The notes: generated by a model from the letters alone, not told the origin. DNA of 59,967 nucleotides from Flavihumibacter solisilvae (GCF_000814475.1 NZ_JSVC01000012.1:1-59967); one strand, 5' to 3'. Counted from the first letter of the stretch, positions 15,451 through 25,086 are shown. Program-made: numbers and translations.

Positions 15451-16633
15451 GTTGTTCAAGATGATCTTTCAGGATTTGCATACAAAACCACTCCTGCCTC
15501 GGCAGGTGAAAGGGGCCTTTAAATAAATTTCCTTTTGCGCGTTGCGTAACAGAGCCGTCACGGTTCAGGTAACCAAACCATTCACCGTTTTTCATGTCGT
15601 GAAAATGGGCATAGGAATAATCATGTACCAGCTTGTGGCGTACGGCATATTTTTCATCGCCTGTAAGCAGGTAGGCAAGCAGTGTCGCAATTATCGTTTC
15701 ATTATGGGGCCACCAGAATTTCATGTCGTGCCAGTATTCCTGTACAGGTTTGTTGTATACATCGCGGAAGTATAGGATACCGCCATATTGGTTGTCCCAT
15801 CCCCGCTCCCACATATAATCAAGCATTTTGCAACCGATGGAAATAAGTTCCGGGTCATTGTCACGGTACCTTGCTTCTTCCAGGATAAACCAGGCGCCTT
15901 CAATCGCATGGCCAGGATTAAGCGTCCTGCCATCGATATGATCTATGATAGAACCATCGGGCGCTACCTGTTCCATTACGCAACGGATCTCATCCTTCAC
16001 AAAATTGTCACGAATCTGGTGGATCCAACGCATTATCCATTCGTCGCATAATTCATCACCAATTGTTGCGCGAAGTTGTTGCGCCGTATTCATCATGATC
16101 ATGGGAACACCAATTCCAATCGATGGACGGGTGTCCGTATATTTTGGATCCAGCAATCCAGGTTCGGTTGCATAGCGGATGCATTTCCTGAAGAGTTCAG
16201 TTGCCCTGCATGCTGCTTCCTTATCACCACTCGCCTTTGCATATGCGCCCATGGCAATCACGGCAAAGGTCTCGGAAAAGAAATAACGACGTTTCCGGAT
16301 CGGACGACCGTCACGAGTTACGTGAAAGAACATCCTGCCATCCGTATCGAAACAATGATCAGTAAGGAACTTGTATCCAAGGCGCGCCCCTTCAAGCCAC
16401 TCCGGTTTTTGTTCTACCGTATTATATAAAGTAGCCAGCAGCCAGGTTGCCCTGCCCTGGATCCATACAGCCTTGTCATCATCGATCAGGCTGCCATCTT
16501 CATCGCGCATCAGCAGGAAACCTCCGTGCTCGTGATCGAACGACCTCGGGAACCAGAATGGGATGGTATCGTTGAGCAACTGGCCTGAATAAAATTTCAG
16601 CAATGCTTCCAGTTCTTGAGTTGTATATGTCAT
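15374..16633 (-). CDS. AGE-family N-acylglucosamine/N-acylmannosamine 2-epimerase
   Basis: A 419-residue cytoplasmic enzyme of the N-acylglucosamine 2-epimerase (AGE) family, an (alpha/alpha)-barrel. It is expected to turn ManNAc, released from sialic acid by the lyase, into GlcNAc; Bacteroides fragilis uses an AGE-type NanE in the same step. Supporting motifs are FWFPRSFDHEHGGFLL (about 22-37), RTLNPGHAIEGAWFI (about 235-249), KFWWPHNETI (about 307-316) and YLNRDGSVT (about 352-360). These include the conserved His and Glu residues of the central pocket. The C-terminal 25 residues are poorly conserved-looking and lie in the stretch that overlaps the esterase start. It follows the transporter by 20 bases. 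Confidence 0.9.
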   Translation of the reverse strand: MTYTTQELEALLKFYSGQLLNDTIPFWFPRSFDHEHGGFLLMRDEDGSLIDDDKAVWIQGRATWLLATLYNTVEQKPEWLEGARLGYKFLTDHCFDTDGRMFFHVTRDGRPIRKRRYFFSETFAVIAMGAYAKASGDKEAACRATELFRKCIRYATEPGLLDPKYTDTRPSIGIGVPMIMMNTAQQLRATIGDELCDEWIMRWIHQIRDNFVKDEIRCVMEQVAPDGSIIDHIDGRTLNPGHAIEGAWFILEEARYRDNDPELISIGCKMLDYMWERGWDNQYGGILYFRDVYNKPVQEYWHDMKFWWPHNETIIATLLAYLLTGDEKYAVRHKLVHDYSYAHFHDMKNGEWFGYLNRDGSVTQRAKGNLFKGPFHLPRQEWFCMQILKDHLEQHENKNIAGTLVPACGESTIAGASFF

Positions 16634-16653
16634 GGTTGGAAATAAAAGGTTGG

Positions 16654-17892
16654 TTAATTGGTGTCTGCATATTCTTTTACAGAGGGACGGAGAAAATAGA
16701 GTTGAATGACCAGTGCGACAAGCACGATGGCAGCAAGCATGGAAAATCCTTTACCCAGTTCACCCATGTCGGTTGATTTTCCCAACAGGTTGGTGATAAA
16801 TGCCCCTGAGAATACACCGGTCATATTCATGATTCCATACGCTGTGGCACGATAGCGTGGAGAAACGAACTGGCAAAGGATAGGCATATTGTTGGCATCG
16901 AACATGCCGAAGCCGATCCCGAAACAGCAGGCCGCGGTAATAATGTGAAACAGCGAATGGCCATAGCCGATCAGCACAAGGGATGGAATGGTCAGTGCTA
17001 GCCCGATAGCGCTGGTGTAGATCCGGCCACGCAGGTTCGATTGCACCCATTTGTCAGAGATTATTCCTCCTGCTATAACGCCAATGAAAGACGATGCAGC
17101 AACGGTAATGGTAGAAATCGGGCCAGCCATTGACATTTCGATTCCCAGGTTCTGGGCGAATAAAGTGGGAAGCCAGTTTTTCGTTGCCCAGCCAGGCAGA
17201 CTTGGAATAGCGAAGTACAGCAGGATGATCCAGAAGTACAGGTTAGAAAAGAGGAATACGATGCCGTTGACCAGCGAGGGTTTTTCCTGGCTGATAGCCG
17301 ATGCCTGTGTTGTTTCAGGCTCCTTTTTCTCTTTCAGAAAAAATACCAGCACCGCAGCATAACAGATGCCTGCCAGTCCGAATAGCTGGAAAGTATGCTG
17401 CCAGGAAAACTTATCGGCGATTGTCGCACCAAATCCTCCCAGTGCCTGGCCCATGTACAGGCCTGTCATGTGAATCCCGATCGCCAGCGATTTTGTACGG
17501 GCAGAGTGAAAATCAGCAATCAATGACAATGCCGCAGGAATGTAAATCGCCTCACTAACGCCCATGATTGCACGAAGCAAGTAGAGCGAACGGAAGCTAT
17601 GAACATAGCCCATGGCAAACGTTACACCCGACCAGACGAACAGGCTGATAACGATCAGCCATTTCCTGTTCAACCGATCAGCAAGTACACCGGCCACGGG
17701 ACTCATGAATCCGTAGATCCAAAGAAAGATGGCCATCAGGTATCCGAAGTTGGTGGCGGATTGCAGTTCAGCAATATCTGCCTGCATGGATGGCCTCATG
17801 GTGGCGAGCATTTGCCTGTCCAGGTAATTGAGCAAAGCCACGACCCATAACAGTGCTACCACCACCCAGGGATATCTTTTTGATTGCTGCAT
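16654..17892 (-). CDS. MFS transporter, probable sialic acid importer
   Basis: A 412-residue inner-membrane protein with 12 predicted helices of the major facilitator superfamily. It resembles the anion:cation symporter (hexuronate/sialate) group. The first helix is followed by NYLDRQML, and the loop between helices 2 and 3 has GVLADRLNRKWLI, the MFS motif A. EAIYIPAALSLIADF and GIHMTGLYMGQALGG are typical of this subfamily. Position between the mutarotase and the epimerase points to import of N-acetylneuraminate from the periplasm after SusC/SusD uptake, like NanT. Sugar specificity is inferred from context only. Confidence 0.88.
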   Translation of the reverse strand: MQQSKRYPWVVVALLWVVALLNYLDRQMLATMRPSMQADIAELQSATNFGYLMAIFLWIYGFMSPVAGVLADRLNRKWLIVISLFVWSGVTFAMGYVHSFRSLYLLRAIMGVSEAIYIPAALSLIADFHSARTKSLAIGIHMTGLYMGQALGGFGATIADKFSWQHTFQLFGLAGICYAAVLVFFLKEKKEPETTQASAISQEKPSLVNGIVFLFSNLYFWIILLYFAIPSLPGWATKNWLPTLFAQNLGIEMSMAGPISTITVAASSFIGVIAGGIISDKWVQSNLRGRIYTSAIGLALTIPSLVLIGYGHSLFHIITAACCFGIGFGMFDANNMPILCQFVSPRYRATAYGIMNMTGVFSGAFITNLLGKSTDMGELGKGFSMLAAIVLVALVIQLYFLRPSVKEYADTN

Positions 17893-17901
17893 AACTCAGG
17901 A

Positions 17902-19059
17902 TTATTTTTCAGTGATGGTTCCGAGGTAAATAGTTGGTGTTCTTACTCCCGCCCTTATTTCGCCACCGGGAATGATCACCTGGTTGCCTGTTAGTACTGC
18001 TGTAGTAGTTACCGGCGTCGGAAATTCGAGCGTGTCCGCACATGACCATTGCCCGGTGACGGCATCATAGATCTTCACCTGCCTGTTAAAGCCAGGATGG
18101 GTGGATTGCAACCTGTTTTTTTCAATGGCAAGCGATTCCCGCCTGGCCGAATCCGTTTCTTTAGTGATGGCAATAATCAGTTTTTCAGTCTTTGCGAAAG
18201 TATTTCCCTGGTCGCCGCCAAACAAAAACAGATAGCGTTCATTGATAACAGTACCGCAGCCGGCAGCCAATGCCTCCGGCATGTCGGATTTCTTTGACCA
18301 CTTTCCTTTGACGGGGTCATAACTGATCAACGATTGATAAAAAGTACTCGTATTTCCCGCGTTACGTTTCCGGCCACCAGCAACAAAGAAGCAAAGCCTG
18401 CCATTTTCACGGACCATGCCACTGACTGCGTGTGACACTTCATAGGGAAGTGGCGCTTCCTGTTTCCAGCCGGCAGCCGGATTATTAAGGTCGAGCATGA
18501 GCAACCTGGCAGATACGGAAGTTGGCGTTTCACCCCCGGCCAGGTAAACCCGGGAACCTGTGCAACTGATGGCAGCATTGGCTAATGCTTCCGGCAATTG
18601 GGGTAGCTTACTGGTAAGCAATGAATCACCTGCCTTGTCCCATTTAACCAGCCAAACGTCTTTACTCAGGCCTTCGCCGGTTTCACCGCCGGCATAAATA
18701 ATTCCGCCTGGTGTCGAACATGAAGCGCCATACGCTAGTGCGACCGGGAGCACGCCTTTCTTATGTAATACAAAACCTTCACCGCGTTTTGCATAAACGT
18801 AATAGTCCGCATGGTAAGCCTTCTTCCCTCCTTCCCATGGCATGCCAGCGGGAAAATTGGCCCCGCCGGCGATCACCAGGTGATCATTGTGCATACCAGA
18901 CAAAGCGCCTGCCAGTCCAACCGCAACAGCATCACCTGCTGCCGGAGGCAGACCGGGCCCTTCCTTCCATTCAACAGCAGGCATCTTTTCACTACTGCCG
19001 CACATCTCCAGTTGCGAAGTCATTGAGATCATCATCATAAGTATCAGTATTCGTTGCAT
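17902..19059 (-). CDS. nanM: Cyclically permuted kelch mutarotase, NanM-like
   Basis: A 385-residue periplasmic beta-propeller with kelch repeats, matching the N-acetylneuraminate epimerase (mutarotase) family in its Bacteroidota permuted form. It would speed conversion of alpha- to beta-N-acetylneuraminate, the form used by lyase and transporters. Landmark segments are VIAGGANFPAGMPWEGG (about 61-77), YAGGETGEG, VYLAGGETP, FVAGGRKRNAGN, FLFGGDQGN and IPGGEIRAGVRTP near the C-terminus. An N-terminal hydrophobic segment (1-20) with Cys20 is a signal peptide; the lipobox (LEMC) is not canonical. It starts 4 bases after the lyase stop and ends 9 bases before the transporter. Confidence 0.9.
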   Translation of the reverse strand: MQRILILMMMISMTSQLEMCGSSEKMPAVEWKEGPGLPPAAGDAVAVGLAGALSGMHNDHLVIAGGANFPAGMPWEGGKKAYHADYYVYAKRGEGFVLHKKGVLPVALAYGASCSTPGGIIYAGGETGEGLSKDVWLVKWDKAGDSLLTSKLPQLPEALANAAISCTGSRVYLAGGETPTSVSARLLMLDLNNPAAGWKQEAPLPYEVSHAVSGMVRENGRLCFFVAGGRKRNAGNTSTFYQSLISYDPVKGKWSKKSDMPEALAAGCGTVINERYLFLFGGDQGNTFAKTEKLIIAITKETDSARRESLAIEKNRLQSTHPGFNRQVKIYDAVTGQWSCADTLEFPTPVTTTAVLTGNQVIIPGGEIRAGVRTPTIYLGTITEK

Positions 19060-19063
19060 GGTA

Positions 19064-20005
19064 TCATGCGTTTACCAGGGATGCCGGTTTGGAACAGTAG
19101 TCTTTGAAGCCAAGACTGGTTACATCCTTTTTGAAATTTTCAAATTCGGCGTCGCTCATATTTTTTACAGGAAGCCGGAATTTTCCGCAATCCAGGTTCA
19201 CCAGTTTCATATATGCCTTCCCGGTTGCGATTCCGCCATATTTTCCCAACAGCCTGATCATATCGATCGCCTGTTGCTGTAATGTACGCGCCTGTGGCTG
19301 GTCGTTGGACTGATAAGCCGCGATGAGCCGGTTATACAAAGGCGCAGCATAATTGAAGGTGCTGCCGACAGCACCTCTTGTTCCCAGCGACAATGCCGCG
19401 AGCATATTTTCATCGCGTCCCCAAAGCATGTCGTACCGGCCATTTTCAAAATTCATACACGACAGGAAATCCATGAAGTCTTCGTGCGTGTATTTGATGC
19501 CTGCAAAGTTTTCCAACCTGCCATGCAAAGTCTTTAGCAGGTCGATCATTGGGAATCCAACACCTGTAAGGACGGGAATATGATAGTAATAGAATGGCAT
19601 GTCCGGCACTTTCGACGCAACTTCAATACAACAAGCTGCAAGCATTTCAACCGATGCAGGTTTGAAATAAAATGGCGCGGTCATGGATACACCATAAAGT
19701 CCAACCGACCTTGCATGCACCGCCAGTTCACAGCAATCAGTAATGCTTGTGCCACCAACAAGTGTCATCACCTTAAACGCTTTGTCATGCCTGCTGCATT
19801 CAGCCCAGGCTTCTGCGACCTGCTTTTTTTCTTCGGTTGACAAAGACGCACCTTCGCCGGTTGAACCGCAGATGAAGGCTCCCTTGACGCCGTTTAATTT
19901 CAGTAGTTTATAGTAGTCGGGTATAACGCCGAGATTAAGGCTTCCATCAGGATGCATAGGCGTGAATGGTGCAGCTATCAATCCTTCCAGGTGTTGAAAT
20001 TCCAT
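19064..20005 (-). CDS. nanA: N-acetylneuraminate lyase (DHDPS superfamily)
   Basis: A 313-residue cytoplasmic class I aldolase that splits N-acetylneuraminate into ManNAc and pyruvate. It shows the carboxylate-binding motif GSTGEG (about 48-53), the catalytic Tyr in YYHIPVLTG (about Tyr141) and the Schiff-base Lys in FAGIKYTHED (about Lys171). Length and spacing fit the family. DHDPS itself is the main alternative, but the neighbours (sialidase, mutarotase, epimerase) fix the assignment to NanA. It lies 48 bases after SusD and 4 bases before the mutarotase gene. Confidence 0.93.
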   Translation of the reverse strand: MEFQHLEGLIAAPFTPMHPDGSLNLGVIPDYYKLLKLNGVKGAFICGSTGEGASLSTEEKKQVAEAWAECSRHDKAFKVMTLVGGTSITDCCELAVHARSVGLYGVSMTAPFYFKPASVEMLAACCIEVASKVPDMPFYYYHIPVLTGVGFPMIDLLKTLHGRLENFAGIKYTHEDFMDFLSCMNFENGRYDMLWGRDENMLAALSLGTRGAVGSTFNYAAPLYNRLIAAYQSNDQPQARTLQQQAIDMIRLLGKYGGIATGKAYMKLVNLDCGKFRLPVKNMSDAEFENFKKDVTSLGFKDYCSKPASLVNA

Positions 20006-20053
20006 TTGATCGTGAATTAGTATAGTAAAATAAATGGGGTACGGAAATAGTAA

Positions 20054-21589
20054 TCAGAATAAAGGATACCCGGGCGTTTGTTTGAGTTCCCTGTTATTGG
20101 TAAGAGTGTTTCTATCAACGGGCCAGAGTAATTTGTACGACTCGGATGCAGGTACGGTTGTATTCGCATATACAAAATTGTCACCCATTCTTCTCAGGTC
20201 ATGCCATCTCTTCCCTTCGAATACAAATTCGAAAAACCGTTCTTCCAGGATCGCTTCCAAAGGGTTTGCATCAATTGCCTTGTTGGGAAATCCATGCAGG
20301 TTCACATTGTAATTTACGCCGTATGCACGTTGCCTGACCTGGTTGATTTCAGCCGAAGGATCCTCGCCGAGTAACACTTTTGCTTCAGCAAGCAACAGTA
20401 AGAGATCCGCGTAACGATAAACCGGGAAGTCATTTGTGTATGCACGTGAGCCTGCATTCTGTTCGCCTTCAAATTTCTTAACGAATGCACCTGCGATCTG
20501 GTAAGTACCTGCAGCTGTTTTGTTATAGGCCGGCTGGATACTCGCCCACTTCCTTGTGTCCAGGTCATTGAAGCGCCTGAAAGTGGCGATCTTGATCGGG
20601 GCACGGAGAAGACCGTTCCAGTTGTCTGTGGTTGACGTGAATTTGCGGTTGCCTACAGAATCGTAATATGATGCCAGCAGTGAGGACTGTGGCAGGAACG
20701 TTCCTGAGATTGGCAGGGTGGCTTCATCCAGTTTGTTCCTAGCTGCAAAGATCATTTCGAGGTTGTCCTTGTTGCCGGATGTGAATACATTGCTGTAAAC
20801 AGGTAGTAGACCTAAGGCCGCGTTAGACTGGATTTCAATAAGCGCATTTTTTGCAGTCGTGGCATCAGCAACCCCTCCACTCCTGTGGGCAGTCCACAGG
20901 CTCAGTTCTGCTTTCAGCATAAGTGTCGCGGGCTTTGACCAGAAGGCCTTGCTCCTGTTCCGGAAGCTATAATCAATTCCGAAGGCTGATTCCGATTTTG
21001 CAAGATCATCTTTCACCAGCTGCAAAACTTCCGCTTCAGGTGAGGCTGCTTTTGCAAGATTGGAAATATCGAAAGATGTGGAAGGCGTTGTCTGGATGAT
21101 CACACTTCCCCATGAACGCAGCATCTGGAAATAATAGAATGCCCTCAGGCCGTGTGCCTGTCCCAGGAAATAATTCTTATCGGTCTCAGAAACGATATTA
21201 GTAGTGTTCAGTTTATCGATGAGCAGGTTAATCTGGTTGATATTGAAATAGAACCCGCCATAGTTGCTTACACCCGGGGCATCCATATCGAGATTGTTCA
21301 GCCAAAGCCTTTCCACACCTTGTGTTGCTTCACCGGTAAACACCGAGCTGGAACCCGGGTCCGTACCGAAGATATCTGCCCGCATTTCGCCGAGATAAAT
21401 AAAAGACGTGGTTCCACTACGGAATGAGGCATGGATCCCGTTTACAAAGGCCTGGACCTGTTCCGGCGACTGCCAGTAACCAGATTCACCGATGGAACTG
21501 ATGGGAGCAAGATCCAGTTTTTTGCTGCATGCACCTAAAGACGCGGCGAGCCAGCAACCTGCTACTATATTTAATATTCTGTTGTTCAT
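20054..21589 (-). CDS. SusD/RagB-family outer-membrane lipoprotein (sialic-acid locus)
   Basis: A 511-residue glycan- or sugar-binding lipoprotein that caps the SusC transporter at the cell surface. The lipobox LGAC gives lipidated Cys21. The SusD-like N-terminal region with TPR-type helices is evident (LRAFYYFQMLRSWGSV), as is the conserved C-terminal RagB segment (LEERFFEFVFEGKRWHDLRRMG, here cited in part, and final GYPLF). It starts 18 bases after SusC, the usual arrangement, and is followed by nanA. The likely ligand is sialic acid or sialylated glycan, from context. Confidence 0.93.
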   Translation of the reverse strand: MNNRILNIVAGCWLAASLGACSKKLDLAPISSIGESGYWQSPEQVQAFVNGIHASFRSGTTSFIYLGEMRADIFGTDPGSSSVFTGEATQGVERLWLNNLDMDAPGVSNYGGFYFNINQINLLIDKLNTTNIVSETDKNYFLGQAHGLRAFYYFQMLRSWGSVIIQTTPSTSFDISNLAKAASPEAEVLQLVKDDLAKSESAFGIDYSFRNRSKAFWSKPATLMLKAELSLWTAHRSGGVADATTAKNALIEIQSNAALGLLPVYSNVFTSGNKDNLEMIFAARNKLDEATLPISGTFLPQSSLLASYYDSVGNRKFTSTTDNWNGLLRAPIKIATFRRFNDLDTRKWASIQPAYNKTAAGTYQIAGAFVKKFEGEQNAGSRAYTNDFPVYRYADLLLLLAEAKVLLGEDPSAEINQVRQRAYGVNYNVNLHGFPNKAIDANPLEAILEERFFEFVFEGKRWHDLRRMGDNFVYANTTVPASESYKLLWPVDRNTLTNNRELKQTPGYPLF

Positions 21590-21607
21590 TATAACTGAGT
21601 TTGTTTG

Positions 21608-24600
21608 TTAGAAAGTAACCTGTGCACCGAATACAAAAGTTTTAGGTGTAGGATATGTGCCGGTATACACCCCGGAGATCCTGCCATTGCTGATCGGTGG
21701 TTCAGGTGTAGGGCCAGTGAAATCCGTGACGTAGAAAAGGTTGTTACCGCTTACGAATAACCTTGCCTGTGACAGCACTTTGGTCCTGCCGAGCAATTGG
21801 CGCGGGAAATCATAAGAAAGCGTGATCTCCCTGCAGGCCAGGTAATCGCCTTTTTCGTAGAACCGGGAGTTATTACTGTTGAGGTTTGCATTCGCATTAT
21901 TACTACGCGTGTAGTTCTTTTTCCCGAGTGGTGCAGAAACCTGGTCTGCATAATATACTTTCGGAATGTCCGTATCGGTGTTTTCGGGTGACCAGGCAGA
22001 TTTCTGCAGGTCGAAATAATTGAACGTACCCTGGTAGTTGCCGAGCGTTCTTGCTACGAGGTCATTGTAGATGGTATGACCAAGTGCAAACTCGAAACGT
22101 GAGTAAAGCGAAAATCCTTTATATGAAACATTCGCAGTAAAACCACCGGTCCATTTTGGATTAATGTTGCCGATATACACCTGGTCCCTTGAATCGATGG
22201 TATCATTCCTGTCCACATCCATCCAGTTCACATCACCGGGGGTGATCTTTCCGGTACCATGCGTGCTGTTGGGGCCACTGATATTTGCTACCATGTCAAC
22301 GCGGGAAGAAGCGAACTTGGCTATGTCTTCTTCGTTTTTAAAGATGCCAACCTGTTTGTAAGCATAGATGGCTCCTATCGGTTGTCCTTCCTGTAATCCA
22401 CCAACCCATTCCACCCTGCCGGTTTTAGGGTCGTACACCTGAAGGCCGCCCTGGCGGTTATTCTGCTGGCCATTGTAAGGAAGCTCAAGGATCCTGTTCT
22501 TCACGAAGGAAGCATTTGCGCCAAGGTCCAGTTTAACACCATTCTGGTTATTCAATACATTGGCGGTTACAGTAACCTCATAACCCTTGTTCTGCAGCGT
22601 GCCGAGGTTTGTTTTAAATGTATTGAAACCGGTATAACCAGGAAGTGCAAGGTCAGTCAGGAGGTCAGAGTTTTTCCTGTCGTAATAATCGAACATGATG
22701 GTGATCCTGTTCTGAAGGAATGCCAGGTCGAGGCCAAGATCAATGGTCTTGCTTTTTTCCCAACGGAGGTCACCGTTAATCGGCGAAGTGTAAGAGATCG
22801 CGCCTGCACCGTTGTATAGACCGGGTGAGCTGTAGATCCCCTGTACATCATACCTGCCGATCACAGACACGTTCCCGTTCTCTCCATAGCTGAACCTGGG
22901 TTTGAAAGTGGTGATGACCCGGTCCAGTCCAAGGTTCTCAAAGAATTTTTCGCGGTGAAGGTTCCAGCCGGCTGACATGCCCGGGAAGAAACCGGCCCGG
23001 TTTTCTTTGGCCAGGCTGGAAACTGCATCCTGCCGGAAAACCAGTGACAACAGGTATTTCTGTGCATAGTCATAATTGAGGCGACCGAACGCAGAGATGA
23101 TCCTGTATTCAGATTTATAACTGAAGTTATTATTCGGATTGTATGGATTGGTTGAGGTGTTAGGTGCAAAAACCGTTGACGCATTTACTGTAGTGATGTC
23201 GTCAGTAGGCGCCTTTGTTCCCATCACTTGCATATTTCTTTCGTTGGTTCCGAAATATTCTGTTCCAGCCATTACACTGATGTTGTGATCATCGCCGATG
23301 GTCTTCGTGTAATTGGCAATTGCATTATACTGTTGCTGGAAATCGCGGAACATATTTGAATAAGCCGGCCTGCTAACATCATTGAATGATGGCTGGGTGG
23401 CAGAAAAAATATTGATATAGGTCTGGTTCGCCCTGGAGAATGACTCGTTTAACTCTTCTGCCATATAAGCATTGGCGCTTGCTTTAATGAAAAGACCGGG
23501 CAAAAGGTCCCACTTCACCGATGCGTTGGCGGTAACCCTGTTGACCTGGTTGTTCCGGTCAACTTTTCCCAGCCAGTAAAGCGGGTTTCCATCGCTTGAG
23601 CTTAGACCCGGGTTGGGTTGGGTTTTCGCCGCATCGAGCCAGGGGTTGAAGGTCGGCCAGATTGCCATGCTGCGGTACAAAGTGTTCACTTCAGACCCGT
23701 TGACGCCGAGGCGTGACGAAGTGGACAGGATAACACCTGTGCTGAGTTCAATATTCGGTTTGATCTTATAGGAACCATTCAGTGTTCCTGAGTAACGCTT
23801 ATAGCTTGATCCCACGATCACTCCATCTTCCTTATAGTAATCGAAGCTGGCGAAGTATTTTCCTTTTTCATTTCCGCCGGAAACATTGATGTAATGATCC
23901 TGGGTGAAGGTGTTCCGGAAAACAATGTCTTCGACCTCGCCACCATGGTCTTTGAAGATGATGGTGCCGCCATAAGGATCTCCAATGGTATCCCAACCTT
24001 GTGACAACAGGTGGCCATTGGTTGCAGCATCATACCTGCGGATATCGAAGGAGGATAAATTGGCGGAATCAGTATTCAATCCATATCCCCTGGAGGAGTT
24101 AACCTGGGCAAGTGTTCTGCCTGAATTGAAGTTGCCAAGACGGTTGTAATAAATATAGTCTTTGGCGCCCAAGTAATCGTAGCCGTCACGACGCTGGTTG
24201 TAGCCGCCGGTGAATTTGTAGGACACCTGTGCATTGCCGGACTTACCCTGTTTCGTCGTGATCAGGATAACACCGTTGTTTGCCCTGGCGCCATAGATCG
24301 CCGTGGCGGAAGCGTCTTTCAGGATCTCCATTGATGCGATATCTTCTGCTACGATATCGTTGAGGGAACGGATGATACCGTCAACTACTACGAGCGGAGC
24401 ACCGGGACTATTAATATTCGCTCCACCCCTTAAGAGAATGTAGGGTGATGCGCCTGGCTGCCCGGATGAATTCACCACCTGAACACCTGAGACGGTTCCC
24501 TGCAGGGCTGTTCCCACGTTGGCCCGGGGGGCGGTTGCCAATACATCCTTGTCAAGTTTGGCAATGGAGCTGGTTACATTCTTCCTTGACTGCGTACCAT

Positions 24601-24940
24601 AACCGACAACGACAACTTCGTCCATTTTTTTCTCGGAGCGCAGAAGAACCACGGTAATGTTCACTGCTTCGCCGACGGTGACAGTTTTAGATTCAAATCC
24701 GAGGTAACTGAAAACAAGCTGGTCCGGCGCCGAGGCATGGATGGTAAAAGTTCCATCCTGGGCGGTCTGGGTACCGGCATTTTTTCCCTTCACGGACACT
24801 GAAACCCCGGCAAGGGGTGAGTTGTCCGTTCCGTTGGTCACGGTCCCGGTAATCGGGCGGACCTGGGCCCTGGTACCTGACCAGGCAAGCAGGCCGGCAA
24901 GACAAATAACTAGTTGCAGGCAAGAAATCAAGTTTCGCAT
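21608..24940 (-). CDS. SusC/RagA-family TonB-dependent transporter (sialic-acid locus)
   Basis: A 1110-residue outer-membrane transporter. After a signal peptide (about 1-25) comes a carboxypeptidase-regulatory-like domain (ITGTVTNGTDNSPLAGVSV, about 30-48 onward). A TonB-box-like DEVVVVGYG (about 107-115), the plug domain and the 22-strand barrel follow. The usual SusC signatures ILKDASATAIYGARANNGV and YDRKNSDLL are present. No STN domain is present, so it is not an anti-sigma-coupled receptor; control is instead suggested by the GntR operator upstream. It is the first gene of the operon, divergent from the FadR-type regulator, with a minus-strand promoter candidate at 25001-25008. Confidence 0.94.
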   Translation of the reverse strand: MRNLISCLQLVICLAGLLAWSGTRAQVRPITGTVTNGTDNSPLAGVSVSVKGKNAGTQTAQDGTFTIHASAPDQLVFSYLGFESKTVTVGEAVNITVVLLRSEKKMDEVVVVGYGTQSRKNVTSSIAKLDKDVLATAPRANVGTALQGTVSGVQVVNSSGQPGASPYILLRGGANINSPGAPLVVVDGIIRSLNDIVAEDIASMEILKDASATAIYGARANNGVILITTKQGKSGNAQVSYKFTGGYNQRRDGYDYLGAKDYIYYNRLGNFNSGRTLAQVNSSRGYGLNTDSANLSSFDIRRYDAATNGHLLSQGWDTIGDPYGGTIIFKDHGGEVEDIVFRNTFTQDHYINVSGGNEKGKYFASFDYYKEDGVIVGSSYKRYSGTLNGSYKIKPNIELSTGVILSTSSRLGVNGSEVNTLYRSMAIWPTFNPWLDAAKTQPNPGLSSSDGNPLYWLGKVDRNNQVNRVTANASVKWDLLPGLFIKASANAYMAEELNESFSRANQTYINIFSATQPSFNDVSRPAYSNMFRDFQQQYNAIANYTKTIGDDHNISVMAGTEYFGTNERNMQVMGTKAPTDDITTVNASTVFAPNTSTNPYNPNNNFSYKSEYRIISAFGRLNYDYAQKYLLSLVFRQDAVSSLAKENRAGFFPGMSAGWNLHREKFFENLGLDRVITTFKPRFSYGENGNVSVIGRYDVQGIYSSPGLYNGAGAISYTSPINGDLRWEKSKTIDLGLDLAFLQNRITIMFDYYDRKNSDLLTDLALPGYTGFNTFKTNLGTLQNKGYEVTVTANVLNNQNGVKLDLGANASFVKNRILELPYNGQQNNRQGGLQVYDPKTGRVEWVGGLQEGQPIGAIYAYKQVGIFKNEEDIAKFASSRVDMVANISGPNSTHGTGKITPGDVNWMDVDRNDTIDSRDQVYIGNINPKWTGGFTANVSYKGFSLYSRFEFALGHTIYNDLVARTLGNYQGTFNYFDLQKSAWSPENTDTDIPKVYYADQVSAPLGKKNYTRSNNANANLNSNNSRFYEKGDYLACREITLSYDFPRQLLGRTKVLSQARLFVSGNNLFYVTDFTGPTPEPPISNGRISGVYTGTYPTPKTFVFGAQVTF

Positions 24941-24956
24941 AACAGTTTAATTGAGG

Positions 24957-24975
24957 TATTATGTATGACATAATA
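24957..24975. promoter_or_regulatory. GntR/FadR-type operator O1 upstream of SusC
   Basis: TATTATGT-ATG-ACATAATA is a perfect inverted repeat with 8-base arms and a 3-base centre. It lies 16 bases upstream of the SusC start codon, downstream of the likely promoter at 25001-25008. A bound repressor would therefore block elongation or initiation. A degenerate second copy lies before the regulator gene. Confidence 0.65.
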
Positions 24976-25000
24976 AAAGTACAACCTAGAAGGATTCAAC

Positions 25001-25008
25001 CAAAATTA
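25001..25008 (-). promoter_or_regulatory. Candidate -7 promoter element of the sialic-acid operon
   Basis: On the minus strand it reads TAATTTTG, an exact TAnnTTTG match. Transcription would start near 24993, about 55 bases before the SusC ATG, placing operator O1 at roughly +18 to +36. No clear -33 TTTG is seen. Confidence 0.45.
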
Positions 25009-25063
25009 ATTTTTGAACTTGCCCGATTTCCTGATTTCGCGATTAAATAGTAGTTTTACAGAA

Positions 25064-25082
25064 GAATAAGTAATACATAATA
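25064..25082. promoter_or_regulatory. GntR/FadR-type operator O2 before the regulator gene
   Basis: GAATAAGT-AAT-ACATAATA has the right half identical to O1 and 5 of 8 matches in the left half, with the same 3-base centre. It ends 4 bases before the regulator start codon. TAGTTTTA at 25051-25058 is one base off the -7 consensus and would start transcription inside this site, so autoregulation is likely. Confidence 0.5.
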
Positions 25083-25086
25083 TTGT

